This document shows, piece after piece, positions 15,297-23,868 of a DNA stretch of 32,535 nucleotides. The notes below the pieces were generated by a model, which was not told the DNA's origin, searched no databases, and saw only the letters and a list, made by a program, of their open reading frames with translations. How positions within the stretch are numbered: the first letter of the stretch is position 1; every line of letters starts with the position of its first letter. Location of the stretch: assembly GCA_044359955.1 (NCBI GenBank), contig JBIKLF010000026.1, positions 1 through 32,535 of the forward strand, read 5' to 3'. Position numbers and translations under genes: made by a program. The stretch comes from JACTMZ01 sp044359955. GTDB lineage: Bacteria > Verrucomicrobiota > Verrucomicrobiia > Chthoniobacterales > JACTMZ01.

Positions 15297-16841
15297 ATGG
15301 AAGGTGTCCACACCCATTTCCTCTGGATCGACTGGGTCGTGCTGGCGGTCTACCTGCTGCTGACCACGTGGATCGGTCACGCGCTGCGCGGCAAGCAGTC
15401 GACCATGCAGGATTTTTTCCTCGCCGGCCGTTCCCTGCCTTGGCCGGCGGTGAGCGGTTCGATCGTTGCCACGGAAATCAGCGCGATCACCTTCGTTGGT
15501 GTGCCGGGCATGGTTTTCGCCGCGGGCGGTGATTTCACTTACCTCCAGTGGGGGATCGGTTCGCTCATGGCGCGGTTTATCGTGGGCATCTGGTTTGTCA
15601 AAGTCTTCTACGAGCGCGGCATCTTCAGTCCCTACGACTACATGCAGGTGCGCCTCGGCGCGGGGGCGCGGGTCTTCACCACGTCGCTCTTTTTCGTCGG
15701 GTCGATCCTCGGGCAAAGCGTGCGGTTGCTCGTGACGGCGCTCATTTTGTGGACCGTCACCGGCCTGGCCTTCGAATGGTGCATCGTCATCATCGGAGTC
15801 TTCGCCGTCGGGTGGACGCTGATGGGGGGGATGACCACGGTCATTTGGACCGATGTGATCCAGTTCTTCGTCTTCATCGGCGGCGGGTTGCTCGCCTTCA
15901 TCCTGCTCATGGCGGGCATCGATGGCGGCTTCGCGGCGTTCGTCGCCGAGGCGGGGGCGGCCGGCAAGTTGCGCTTGCTCGACCTTTCGACCAATCCCGA
16001 TGTGCAGTTCACTTTGTGGGTCGGATTGCTGGCCATGCCGTTCCAAAACGTGGCCGCCTTCGGCACCGACCAGCTCAACGCGCAGCGCATGTTCTGCTGT
16101 CGCAATGCGGCGGATGCCTCGAAGGCGATCATCGCGAGCAGCATCTCTCTCCTCGTCACCGTGCTCATGCTGGCGGTCGGTGCGGCGCTCTTTGTCTACT
16201 ACCAGCAGCGTCCGCCGACTCCCGGTGAGGCGGCACTTTTTGCCAAGGACACCGATTCGGTTTTCCCCGTGTGGATCACTACGGTCATCCCGCCGGGTTT
16301 GAGCGGGCTCATTCTCGCGGGGGCGTTTGCCGCCGCGATTTCGAGTTTGGATTCGGCCTTGGCGGCCTTGTCGCAGACCTCGATGGCCTTGTGGTATGGC
16401 CAGGACGGTCTCGAGTCCGCCGACCAAAAGCGCCTCCTCAAGCAATCGCGCTTCGCTGTGGTCGGGTGGGGGATCGCGCTTATTCTGGTGGCCATCGGAC
16501 TGCAGGCCGTGCGCGGGCAGATCAATCTGCTTTCGCTCGCCTTCGGCATGGTCGCCTACACCTACGGTCCGATGTTGGCGGCCTTCCTCCTCGCGTTGAG
16601 TCCGCTGCGGCGCGATATCCGCGGCATCATCATCGGCACGGCTATTTCGATTCTGCTCGTGCTGTGGGCGCGTCCGGATCTCTACAACATTCTCGCCGCG
16701 CTGGGCGCAATCACGACCGAGGAAGCAGCCGCCTGGCGTCCGAAAATCAATTTCGCCTGGCTTTATCCGATCACGTGTTTGCTCACGCTCGCGTGCGGTA
16801 TCCTTCTCGGCCGTAAAACACAGGCCCCGCGGGTGACGTAG
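15297..16841 (+). CDS. Sodium:solute symporter (SSS family)
   Basis: 514 residues with about 13 hydrophobic segments. SSS-family hallmarks are DFFLAGRSLPWPAVSGSIVATEISAITFVG at the N-terminus, GGMTTVIWTDVIQFFVF in the middle, and AGAFAAAISSLDSALAALSQT, which supplies the second sodium-site serines. The substrate cannot be read from sequence; relatives carry sugars, amino acids, myo-inositol or sialic acid. The gene follows the N-acetylglutamate synthase with a 10-bp gap, so the two may share a transcript, though no pathway link is evident. The reading frame is intact. Confidence 0.9.
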   Translation: MEGVHTHFLWIDWVVLAVYLLLTTWIGHALRGKQSTMQDFFLAGRSLPWPAVSGSIVATEISAITFVGVPGMVFAAGGDFTYLQWGIGSLMARFIVGIWFVKVFYERGIFSPYDYMQVRLGAGARVFTTSLFFVGSILGQSVRLLVTALILWTVTGLAFEWCIVIIGVFAVGWTLMGGMTTVIWTDVIQFFVFIGGGLLAFILLMAGIDGGFAAFVAEAGAAGKLRLLDLSTNPDVQFTLWVGLLAMPFQNVAAFGTDQLNAQRMFCCRNAADASKAIIASSISLLVTVLMLAVGAALFVYYQQRPPTPGEAALFAKDTDSVFPVWITTVIPPGLSGLILAGAFAAAISSLDSALAALSQTSMALWYGQDGLESADQKRLLKQSRFAVVGWGIALILVAIGLQAVRGQINLLSLAFGMVAYTYGPMLAAFLLALSPLRRDIRGIIIGTAISILLVLWARPDLYNILAALGAITTEEAAAWRPKINFAWLYPITCLLTLACGILLGRKTQAPRVT

Positions 16842-16950
16842 TCCGGTCAAGCGATTTTCAGAAAAAGTTCACAAGCGCTGCAAAAGTCTTGAGCGCGAAT
16901 TTCTCGATCGATAAGCTGCGTCCGTGACGCCGAGAGAAAGTGAGGAAGCC

Positions 16951-16970
16951 TGTGAACAACTTGTGAATAC
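16951..16970. promoter_or_regulatory. Two near-consensus DnaA boxes upstream of dnaA
   Basis: On the minus strand, TTGTTCACA (16951-16959) and GTATTCACA (16962-16970) each differ from TTATNCACA at one position. They are 2 bp apart and about 140 bp upstream of dnaA, so they could serve autoregulation or belong to an origin. Only two good boxes are visible in this 265-bp gap. Confidence 0.45.
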
Positions 16971-17106
16971 GTGTTCCACGGTTTTCGGTCTCCGGCTCCC
17001 GCCACCCCACCAAATGTTGTTTTCACTCCAGCCAGGATCCTCCTTCTTGACCCAAGGATCCGGCAGATGCGAAACCTCCACGGGCCGGGCTTAACAGAAT
17101 AACTTC

Positions 17107-18579
17107 ATGCCCCGCTCCATTTCCCCGCGTTCCAAAAGCCGCATCCGCCAAGCCACCCCGGTCCGCTCCCTCCGTTCTCTGTCCACTTCCGTCTCCACGG
17201 CCCCGCCCGCTGCCGTGAATAACTCGGCCGCCGACCCGGGTCTTGAAGCGCTGTGGACCCAGATTTCATCGGCCTTGAAGGCGGAATTGGGGGAGGGAGT
17301 TTACGACCGGTGGTTTTCCACATTGCGCTTGGCCGAAGCTGGTGCGCGCGAGGTCACGCTGGTTATTCCCAACAGCATCTATCAGGTCTGGATCGAGAGT
17401 AATTACGGCTCGCAGTTGCAGGCCTCCTTGATGACCGTCTTTGGAGCCAAGCGGAAGATCACTTTCCGGGTCGAGAACGGGCACGTCAGCGAACCGGTTG
17501 CTCCCGCAGAGGCCATCGCGCCCGAGGAGCCGGCAGAAGCGGCCGGAGTCGCCGGCGCCAAGGGGCTCAATCCGCACTACGTGTTCGATACGTTCGTGGT
17601 CGGAGCCAACAGTGAATTCGCCCACGCCGCTTCCCTGGCCGTGGCCAAATCCCCGGCCCGCACCTACAACCCGCTCTTCATCCACGGCGGGGTCGGTCTC
17701 GGCAAGACCCACCTCCTCCAAGCCATCGGCCATCATTTGGCCGCCTTGCGCCGCGGGACCAAGGTGGCTTACGTGCGCAGCGAGACCTTCACCAACGAGT
17801 TCATCAATGCCATTCAGACGAATTCCTTGGTCAAATTCCGTCGCCGTTACCGCCAGGCCGACATCCTGCTCATCGACGACATCCAGTTCCTCGCCGGCAA
17901 AGAGCGCTCCCAGGAGGAGTTCTTCCACACCTTCAATTCGCTCTTCGAAGGCCGCAAACAGATCGTTCTCTCCAGCGACCAGCCGCCCAGCGAAATCTCC
18001 CAACTCGAACAGCGCCTCGTCTCGCGCTTCGAGTGGGGCCTCACCGCCGAGCTCCAACCGCCGGACATGGAGACGCGCCTCGCCATCCTGCGCAAAAAGG
18101 CCGCCGGCCTCGAGGTCAGCCTGCCCGCCCATGTTCTCGAATACCTCGCCCACCGCATCAAATCCAACGTCCGCCGTCTCGAAGGCGCGCTGCTCCGTGT
18201 GGCTTCCTTCTCCTCCCTCAGCGGCCGTCCCCTGACCGACGAGTCGATCGAGCACGTCTTGCGCGACATTCTCCAAGAAGAAGCCCGCCGCGCCGTCTCC
18301 ATCGACCAGGTCCAGCGCAAGGTTGCCGAGCATTACGATGTCCGCCTGGCCGACATGACGAGCAAACGCCGTCCGGCCAGCATTGCCTTCCCCCGGCAGG
18401 TGGCCATGTTCATTTCGCGCCGGCTGACCAAGTCTTCCCTGCAGGATATCGGCGAGGCTTTCGGCGGCCGGGACCATGGCACCGTGATCCACGCTTGCAA
18501 GACGGTGCAGGTGCGCATGGACAAAGAGGAGAGCCTGCGCCAGATTGTCCGCTTCCTCGAAACCGCCCTGCAAAGGTGA
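17107..18579 (+). CDS. dnaA: Chromosomal replication initiator DnaA
   Basis: 490 residues with all DnaA domains: domain I (about 44-120, LEALWTQISSALKAELGEGVYDRWF), a short Ala/Pro/Glu linker (about 126-150), an AAA+ domain with Walker A GGVGLGKT (194-201) and Walker B LLIDDI (253-258), and domain IV with the DNA-binding signature around AFGGRDHGTVIHACKTV (451-467). It opens the replication origin as an ATP-bound filament. The first 40 residues are Ser/Arg/Pro-rich and not typical of DnaA. A GTG at 17215 just before domain I is an alternative start. dnaN follows 82 bp downstream. Confidence 0.95.
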   Translation: MPRSISPRSKSRIRQATPVRSLRSLSTSVSTAPPAAVNNSAADPGLEALWTQISSALKAELGEGVYDRWFSTLRLAEAGAREVTLVIPNSIYQVWIESNYGSQLQASLMTVFGAKRKITFRVENGHVSEPVAPAEAIAPEEPAEAAGVAGAKGLNPHYVFDTFVVGANSEFAHAASLAVAKSPARTYNPLFIHGGVGLGKTHLLQAIGHHLAALRRGTKVAYVRSETFTNEFINAIQTNSLVKFRRRYRQADILLIDDIQFLAGKERSQEEFFHTFNSLFEGRKQIVLSSDQPPSEISQLEQRLVSRFEWGLTAELQPPDMETRLAILRKKAAGLEVSLPAHVLEYLAHRIKSNVRRLEGALLRVASFSSLSGRPLTDESIEHVLRDILQEEARRAVSIDQVQRKVAEHYDVRLADMTSKRRPASIAFPRQVAMFISRRLTKSSLQDIGEAFGGRDHGTVIHACKTVQVRMDKEESLRQIVRFLETALQR

Positions 18580-18587
18580 AGAAGGCT

Positions 18588-18618
18588 TTGACAGCCGCCG
18601 TTTATTTGCGGACATAAA
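18588..18618 (+). promoter_or_regulatory. Candidate sigma-70-type promoter of dnaN
   Basis: A perfect TTGACA (18588-18593) is followed, after 19 bp, by CATAAA (18613-18618), a weak -10 match. It lies in the dnaA-dnaN gap, 44 bp before the dnaN start. The long spacer lowers confidence. Confidence 0.35.
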
Positions 18619-18661
18619 TCCCTTCCGGTTGCGTTCCACGCGGCCACCCACACGAGCCATC

Positions 18662-19762
18662 ATGAAATTCACCATCTCGCAGGAGGCCTTCGCCGAGGGA
18701 CTGCAAAACGCGGTCAGCGCGGTCAACTCGCGCAGCACCCTGCCCATTCTCACCAACGTCCTCATCCAAGCCTCCGACGGCGAACTCATCCTCACCGCCA
18801 CCGACCTCGACTTCACCGTCCGCACCAAGGCCGAAGCCAAAGTCGGCAAAGCGGGATCGACCACCCTGCCGGCCCGGCGCTTGAGCACCTTGGTCAAGGA
18901 TCTGCCCAAGACCGAGATCGAGGTCGAGGTGGACGGCAAAAGCATGGCCACCCTGAAAAGCGGCGCCGGGGTTTACAAAATCTTCGGCATGCCTGAAGCC
19001 GAATTCCCCGGTCTTCCCGCCTTCGAGGGAGCCGTCGAGTTCAAGCTCAAGGCTTCCGACCTGAAAGACGGGCTGCGCAAAACGCATTACGCCATCTCGC
19101 TCGACGAAACCCGCTACGTGCTCAACGGCATCTTTTTCTCCTTCAAAGGCGACAAGCTTACCCTCGTGGCGACCGACGGACGCCGCCTCGCCCTCGCCGA
19201 AGTGAACGACCTGGAAATTCCGCCCAGCCAGGAACGCGAATTCATCGTCCGCACCAAAGCGGTCACTGAATTGATGCGCGCCCTCAAGGACGACGGCGAG
19301 GTCACGGTCCGCATCTCGCAGAACATGGTGCAGTTCGACTGCGGTCCGACCACGCTCATTTCCAAACTGGTCGAAGGCAATTACCCGAACTACGTCCAAG
19401 TCATCCCGACCAAAGTCAACGAGCGCGTCACCGTCGAGCGCGAGACCCTGCTCAACGCCGTCCGCCGCGTCTCCCTCCTCAACACCGAGAAAACCGCCTC
19501 CGTCCGCCTCAATTTTACCAAAGGCAAAATCGAGATCACCTCGAACACCCCCGAAGTCGGCGAAGCCCGCGAGGACATGGCCGTGAGCTACAAGGGCAAA
19601 GACATCTCGATCGCCTTCAACCCCGAATTCCTCATGGCCCCGCTGCGTTATCTCAGCGAAGACGAAGTTCATTTCGAGCTCATCGACGACATCAGCCCCG
19701 GTGTGCTCAAAATCAACGCCCCCTTCGTCTACGTGCTCATGCCCATGCGCGTCGGGGCCTGA
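18662..19762 (+). CDS. dnaN: DNA polymerase III beta sliding clamp
   Basis: 366 residues, the standard clamp length. It starts MKFTISQEAFAEGLQNAVSAV, has NSRSTLPILTNVLIQ, ATDGRRLALAEV in the middle and ends FVYVLMPMRV, the usual C-terminal 'MPMR' motif. The protein forms a dimeric ring that tethers DNA polymerases. The frame is open upstream, but the family N-terminus fixes the start at 18662. It follows dnaA as in many bacteria. The recF and gyrB genes that often come next are absent; a secreted-protein gene begins 13 bp after the stop. Confidence 0.96.
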   Translation: MKFTISQEAFAEGLQNAVSAVNSRSTLPILTNVLIQASDGELILTATDLDFTVRTKAEAKVGKAGSTTLPARRLSTLVKDLPKTEIEVEVDGKSMATLKSGAGVYKIFGMPEAEFPGLPAFEGAVEFKLKASDLKDGLRKTHYAISLDETRYVLNGIFFSFKGDKLTLVATDGRRLALAEVNDLEIPPSQEREFIVRTKAVTELMRALKDDGEVTVRISQNMVQFDCGPTTLISKLVEGNYPNYVQVIPTKVNERVTVERETLLNAVRRVSLLNTEKTASVRLNFTKGKIEITSNTPEVGEAREDMAVSYKGKDISIAFNPEFLMAPLRYLSEDEVHFELIDDISPGVLKINAPFVYVLMPMRVGA

Positions 19763-19775
19763 CACCTGTCCGGCT

Positions 19776-20555
19776 GTGATCCCGCGTCTCCTTGTCGCCG
19801 CGCTCCTCGCCCTCGCCGCAGGCAATGTTATAGCCGCCAGCGGCATCAAAATCTCCGACGCCGAAGCCGACCGCATCGGCCAGAAAATCTGGCGCAACGA
19901 GTGCGCCGGCACCCGCGACGGCCTCACCGCGTGGAACAAAGGCGAAGACTTCCCGTCCCTCGGCATCGGCCACTTCATCTGGTATCCGCAAGGCCAGCGC
20001 GGCCCTTTCAAAGAAAGCTTCCCCGCCCTCAAGGATTACCTTCAAGCCCAAGGCGTCAAACTCCCCGGCTGGCTCGCCTCCGCCAAAGCCTGTCCCTGGC
20101 CCGACCGCGCCGCATTCATGGCCGACTTCCGCTCGCCGCGTCTGGAGGAACTTCGCTCGCTCCTCGCCTCGACCGTCGGACAGCAGGCCCGCTTCGCCGC
20201 CCTGCGCCTCGAGTCGGCTCTCCCGCAAATGATCGCCGCCGCGCCTGCCAACGAGCGCGAAAAAATCCGCCGCAACTTCTACCGCGTGGCCAACGCCCCC
20301 GGCGGACTTTATCCGCTGATGGACTACGTGAACTTCAAAGGCGAGGGGACCTCGCCGACCGAGCGCTACCAAGGTGAAGGCTGGGGGCTCTCCCAAGTGC
20401 TGGCCGGCATGTCCGACAGCGGTTCCCCGACTGCCGCGTTCTCGAAAAGCGCCGACCGCGTCCTGACCCGCCGCATCGAATTGTCTCCCCCCGCCCGCGG
20501 CGAAAAACGCTGGCTCCCCGGCTGGCGCAACCGCCTCGCCACCTACGTGCCGTGA
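19776..20555 (+). CDS. Secreted protein with lysozyme-like (GH24-type) motif
   Basis: About 259 residues from a GTG start that gives a clear signal peptide (IPRLLVAALLALAAGNVIAAS). The mature protein has WRNECAGTRDGLTAWNKGEDFPSLGIGHF (E42, then S61 and GIGH at 63-66). This resembles the T4-lysozyme arrangement of a catalytic Glu followed by T-x-GIGH, which suggests a GH24-like fold acting on peptidoglycan in the periplasm. No other lysozyme motif is obvious, and the match covers only about 30 residues. The rest (KGEGTSPTERYQGEGWGLSQVL, WLPGWRNRLATY) is conserved-looking but unfamiliar. The gene starts 13 bp after dnaN and may ride on its transcript. Confidence 0.7.
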   Translation: MIPRLLVAALLALAAGNVIAASGIKISDAEADRIGQKIWRNECAGTRDGLTAWNKGEDFPSLGIGHFIWYPQGQRGPFKESFPALKDYLQAQGVKLPGWLASAKACPWPDRAAFMADFRSPRLEELRSLLASTVGQQARFAALRLESALPQMIAAAPANEREKIRRNFYRVANAPGGLYPLMDYVNFKGEGTSPTERYQGEGWGLSQVLAGMSDSGSPTAAFSKSADRVLTRRIELSPPARGEKRWLPGWRNRLATYVP

Positions 20556-20575
20556 TCGGCGGACGTTTCCTTTGA

Positions 20576-20645
20576 TGTAGCGGCGGTCTATGACCGCCGG
20601 AAACTTTTGAGTGGGAGGCACCGGCGGTCATAGACCGCCGCTACA
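20576..20645. repeat. REP-like inverted pair, GTAG heads outward
   Basis: TGTAG followed by hairpin CGGCGGTC-TAT-GACCGCCG lies at the left edge, and its reverse complement ends at 20645, with about 20 bp of spacer between. The two arms are near-perfect inverted copies, so the whole 70 bp can also fold as one long stem. It sits between the secreted protein gene and polX. Confidence 0.85.
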
Positions 20646-20716
20646 AACAAGTGGGGTCAGGGACATTCTTCCGTTTTTTCCCTGCGCAGCCGGCCGGCGG
20701 CGGCTACAATCTCGCC

Positions 20717-22459
20717 ATGCCTTCTGTCACCCGCGACCAAGTCATCGACGTCCTTGAGCGCATCGCCCTTTTGCTCGAGCTCCAAGGCGAAAATCCGTTC
20801 AAGATCCGCGCCTACCACAACGGCGCGCGCGCCCTCGAAATGCTCGAAGACGACCTCGGCACGCTCGTTCGCGAAGATAAATTGAAAGGCATCCCCGGCA
20901 TCGGTGACGCCCTCCGCGAAAAAATCGGCACCCTCGTCACGACCGGCCAGCTGCCTTACTATGACGAACTGGTCGCCCGGTTCCCGCCGAAATTGTTCGA
21001 ACTTTTCGACGTCCCCGGCCTCGGACCGAAAAAAATCAAAGCCCTCTACGAACAACTCCAAGTTGCGTCGCTCGCCGATCTGGAAAAAGCCTGTCAGGAC
21101 AACCAAGTCGCCGGCCTTGATGGCTTCGGGGCCAAGACGCAGGACAAAATTCTCCTCGGCCTCGCCACCCTCAAGCAGGGCGCCGGACGCCACCTCGCTT
21201 CCGTCGCGGCCCACGCCTCGTCCACCTTGCTCGACGACCTGCGGGCGCACCCGGACACCATCCGCCTCTCCGCCGGCGGCAGCACCCGCCGCCGCAATGA
21301 AACCGTCCACGATATCGACATCATCGTCTCGACCAAAAACCCCGCCGCCATCTCCAGTGCCTTCCGCGAACACCCGCTGGTCGAAAGCATCCTCGCTGCG
21401 GGCGACACCAAGTCGAGTGTCATGCTCAAGAACGGGCTCCAAGCCGACCTCCGTGTCGTGACCGATGAGGAATACCCGTTCGCTCTCATGTATTTCACCG
21501 GCAGCAAGGAGCACAACATCGTGCTGCGTGGCCTCGCCCAGGACCGCGGTTGGACGCTCAATGAATACCGCCTCGCGCCGGTCAAGAAGGACGCACCGGA
21601 AATCCCCGCCATCCACGACGAGCGCGACATTTACGAACTCTTCGGTTTCGATTACATCGAGCCCGAGTTGCGCGAGAACCGCGGCGAATTCGAGGCGGCG
21701 GCCGGGCACAAGTTGCCGGACCTGATCAAACTCGAGCAACTCAAAGGCACCTTCCACAACCACACCCGTGCCAGCGACGGACGCGCCACGCTGGCCGAAA
21801 TGGCCGCCGCCGCGCAGGAAATCGGCCTCGAATACCTCGGCATCGCCGATCACAGCAAAGCCTCCGTCCAAGCCAACGGCCTCGACGCCGCCCGCCTCGA
21901 AAAGCAGATCGCCGAAATCGCCGCTCTGAACAAGAACTTCGACGGCTTCCGGCTCTTCAGCGGCACCGAGTGCGATATCCTCAAGGACGGCTCGCTCGAT
22001 TTCCCCGACTCCGTCCTCGCCCAACTCGATTACGTGGTGGCCAGCGTCCATTCGTCCTTCACCCTCGGCGAAGCCGAAATGACCAAGCGCCTCATCCGCG
22101 CGATGGAAAATCCCCACGTGACCATGCTCGGTCACTTGACCGGACGCATCCTGCTCAAACGCGAATCCTACGCGGTCAATGTCCCCGCCGTCCTCGACGC
22201 GGCCGCCGCCACCGGCACCTTCCTCGAACTCAACGCCGATCCGCACCGCCTTGACATGGACTGGCGTTGGTGGCGCCTGGCCAAGGAAAAAGGTGTCCGA
22301 TGTGTGATCAATCCCGACGCCCACGCCACCGAGGGGCTGCAAAATCTCTACTTCGGCATCGGCGCCGCCCGCAAAGGCTGGCTGACCAAAAATGACGTGG
22401 TCAATTGCCTCCCGCTGAAAAAACTCATCCCTGTGCTCGAAGCCAAACGCAACCGATGA
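20717..22459 (+). CDS. polX: DNA polymerase/3'-5' exonuclease PolX
   Basis: 580 residues, the bacterial PolX length. The N-terminal 8-kDa-like domain has helix-hairpin-helix motifs (KGIPGIGDALREKI near 58, VPGLGPKKIKALY near 99). The family X catalytic site is GGSTRRRNETVHDIDII (G187, D199, D201). A C-terminal PHP domain has HNHTRASDG (347-355), IADHSKAS, GTECDI, SVHSSF, LGHLTGR and NPDAHA. The enzyme fills short gaps in base-excision repair, with metal-dependent exonuclease activity from the PHP domain. An earlier in-frame start exists, but homology begins at MPSVTRDQV. The ispA start overlaps the stop (ATGA). Confidence 0.93.
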   Translation: MPSVTRDQVIDVLERIALLLELQGENPFKIRAYHNGARALEMLEDDLGTLVREDKLKGIPGIGDALREKIGTLVTTGQLPYYDELVARFPPKLFELFDVPGLGPKKIKALYEQLQVASLADLEKACQDNQVAGLDGFGAKTQDKILLGLATLKQGAGRHLASVAAHASSTLLDDLRAHPDTIRLSAGGSTRRRNETVHDIDIIVSTKNPAAISSAFREHPLVESILAAGDTKSSVMLKNGLQADLRVVTDEEYPFALMYFTGSKEHNIVLRGLAQDRGWTLNEYRLAPVKKDAPEIPAIHDERDIYELFGFDYIEPELRENRGEFEAAAGHKLPDLIKLEQLKGTFHNHTRASDGRATLAEMAAAAQEIGLEYLGIADHSKASVQANGLDAARLEKQIAEIAALNKNFDGFRLFSGTECDILKDGSLDFPDSVLAQLDYVVASVHSSFTLGEAEMTKRLIRAMENPHVTMLGHLTGRILLKRESYAVNVPAVLDAAAATGTFLELNADPHRLDMDWRWWRLAKEKGVRCVINPDAHATEGLQNLYFGIGAARKGWLTKNDVVNCLPLKKLIPVLEAKRNR

Positions 22460-23403
22460 AGAATAAAGTAGAAGCGGCGGCCCGCCGCTTACCCAAAAAC
22501 GATAAGCGGCGGGACGCCGCTTCTACTTTAACTGCCTGGCTCAAGTGCACCCGAGCGCTCGTCGAAAAATCCCTGCGCACCGCCGTCCCCGCCGCCGCAA
22601 CCAAGCCCGCCACGATCCACCGCGCCATGCGCTACAGTCTGCTCTCTGGCGGCAAACGTCTGCGTCCGTTGCTTTGCTGCGCCGCGTCCGAAGCCTGCGG
22701 CGGCACCGCCCGCACGGCGCTCCCCGCGGCCTGCGCCGTGGAAATGATCCACGCCTACTCGCTGATCCACGACGACCTCCCGTGCATGGACAACGACGAT
22801 CTTCGTCGCGGCAAACCGACCTCGCACAAAATGTTCGGGGAGGGGATGGCGGTCCTGGCCGGTGACGCCTTGCTGACCGAAGCTTTTGCCGTTCTCGCCA
22901 CCGCCCAGCCCCGCGCCCGTTACCACGGGTCTGATCTCGTCACCGAGTTGGCACGCGCCGCCGGATCCCGCGGACTCATCGCCGGGCAAGTCGCCGACTT
23001 GGAAGCGGAGGGACGCCAGCCCTCCGAGCCCGCGCTCTATTTCATCCACGCCGCGAAAACCGGCATGCTCCTGCGTGCATCGCTCAAGCTGGGGGCTATG
23101 TGCGCCGGCGGAACCAAAGCACAAGTTGCGGCCCTCGACCGCTTCGGCTTCGCTCTGGGCCTCGCCTTTCAAATCCAGGACGACATCCTCGACGCCACGC
23201 AAAGCGCCCAAAAACTCGGCAAGACCGCCGGCAAAGACGCCGCTGCCGGCAAAATGACCTTTCCCGCCCTCTTCGGATTGGAAAAGTCCCGCGCCCTCGC
23301 CGAGCAGTGGACATCCGAAGCCATCGCCTCACTCAAGTCCTTCGGCCCGCGCGGCGGAACTCTCCGCGCTTTAGCAGCAGATTTGCTGCAGCGCGAAAGG
23401 TAG
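22456..23403 (+). CDS. ispA: Farnesyl/polyprenyl diphosphate synthase with repeat-encoded N-terminus
   Basis: 315 residues. Trans-prenyltransferase motifs are SGGKRLRP, the first Asp-rich motif HDDLPCMDNDDLRRG (D106, D107, D112), GDALLTEAF, and the second Asp-rich motif QDDILDATQ (D242, D243). A Tyr five residues before the first motif (HAYSLIHDD) is as in E. coli IspA and favours C15 product; a C20 product cannot be excluded. It makes precursors for quinones and undecaprenyl carriers. Residues about 4-25 are encoded by a 28-bp inverted repeat and do not look like the family. No good in-frame start lies between the repeat and the first conserved helix. The stop codon lies in another palindrome. 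Confidence 0.88.
   Translation: MKNKVEAAARRLPKNDKRRDAASTLTAWLKCTRALVEKSLRTAVPAAATKPATIHRAMRYSLLSGGKRLRPLLCCAASEACGGTARTALPAACAVEMIHAYSLIHDDLPCMDNDDLRRGKPTSHKMFGEGMAVLAGDALLTEAFAVLATAQPRARYHGSDLVTELARAAGSRGLIAGQVADLEAEGRQPSEPALYFIHAAKTGMLLRASLKLGAMCAGGTKAQVAALDRFGFALGLAFQIQDDILDATQSAQKLGKTAGKDAAAGKMTFPALFGLEKSRALAEQWTSEAIASLKSFGPRGGTLRALAADLLQRER
22464..22530. repeat. REP-like inverted pair inside the ispA coding start
   Basis: Two 28-bp arms (22464-22491 and 22503-22530) are reverse complements at 27 of 28 positions, separated by 11 bp. Each arm reads TAAAGTAG followed by hairpin AAGCGGCG-GCC-CGCCGCTT, one base differing in the right arm. The GTAG heads are outward. The element lies immediately after the ispA start codon. 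Confidence 0.9.
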
Positions 23404-23464
23404 GGACGAGCGGCTCGCTCGTCCGCCGTGGTTCAATCGGGCCCGCGAGCCGCGGGCCCCTACC
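23399..23464. repeat. REP-like pair with two different stems, GGTAG heads outward
   Basis: The left unit is GGTAG followed by a stem GGACGAGCG with loop GCT. The right unit, on the minus strand, is GGTAG followed by a stem GGGCCCGCG with loop GCT. The ispA stop codon TAG (23401-23403) lies in the left head. The pair fills the gap between convergent genes and could help end both transcripts, although no U-tract follows. Confidence 0.8.
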
Positions 23465-23470
23465 TTTCCC

Positions 23471-23779
23471 TCACCAAAAACGCAGCCCGAAAATGATGAA
23501 GCCCTTCGGCTTGCCCTCGTCATTCGGATCCCACGAGGTGAGATAACGCCCGTCGCCGTAGCCCTTGGCGGCGGCCGGATTGATCAACTGCCACGGCTCC
23601 TTCATTTGGAACGCGGCCGCCACAATGCCCTCGACCGTCGAATCCGGATCGAGCGGCGAAACAGCGCGCGGTGCCGGTTCCTCGACCTTGCGCGTCGGTT
23701 GGCGTGGGGCGACAAAATCCTGCGCGAGGCAGGTGCTTCCCGTGACCACGGCGGCCAACATAAGGAGAGATTTGCGCAT
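23471..23779 (-). CDS. Small secreted protein of unknown function
   Basis: 102 residues with a signal peptide (MRKSLLMLAAVVTGSTCLAQ; cleavage probably after LAQ). The mature 80 residues contain PRQPTRKVEEPAPRAVSPLDPDS, a helix-like VEGIVAAAFQMKEPWQLINPAAAKGYGDG, and end in GFIIFGLRFW, an aromatic beta-strand-like tail. I do not recognise a family. The gene is convergent with ispA and divergent from kdsD, so it is probably monocistronic. Codon use fits the neighbours, which supports a real gene. Confidence 0.7.
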   Translation of the reverse strand: MRKSLLMLAAVVTGSTCLAQDFVAPRQPTRKVEEPAPRAVSPLDPDSTVEGIVAAAFQMKEPWQLINPAAAKGYGDGRYLTSWDPNDEGKPKGFIIFGLRFW

Positions 23780-23868
23780 ACGGAACCTTTAGGCCGCCGC
23801 CCGCCGCCCGGCAACCCCGAAAATCACTCTCGCCTTGGTTGCCCCTTCGGCGGAATCATTCCCCATTC

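Noticed and set aside
13793..16850. Long minus-strand open frames opposite argA and the symporter
   Set aside because: Their compositions are typical antisense shadows and they overlap two intact, recognised genes.
17266..20032. Long minus-strand open frames opposite dnaA and dnaN
   Set aside because: dnaA and dnaN are unmistakable on plus; the antisense translations have no domains.
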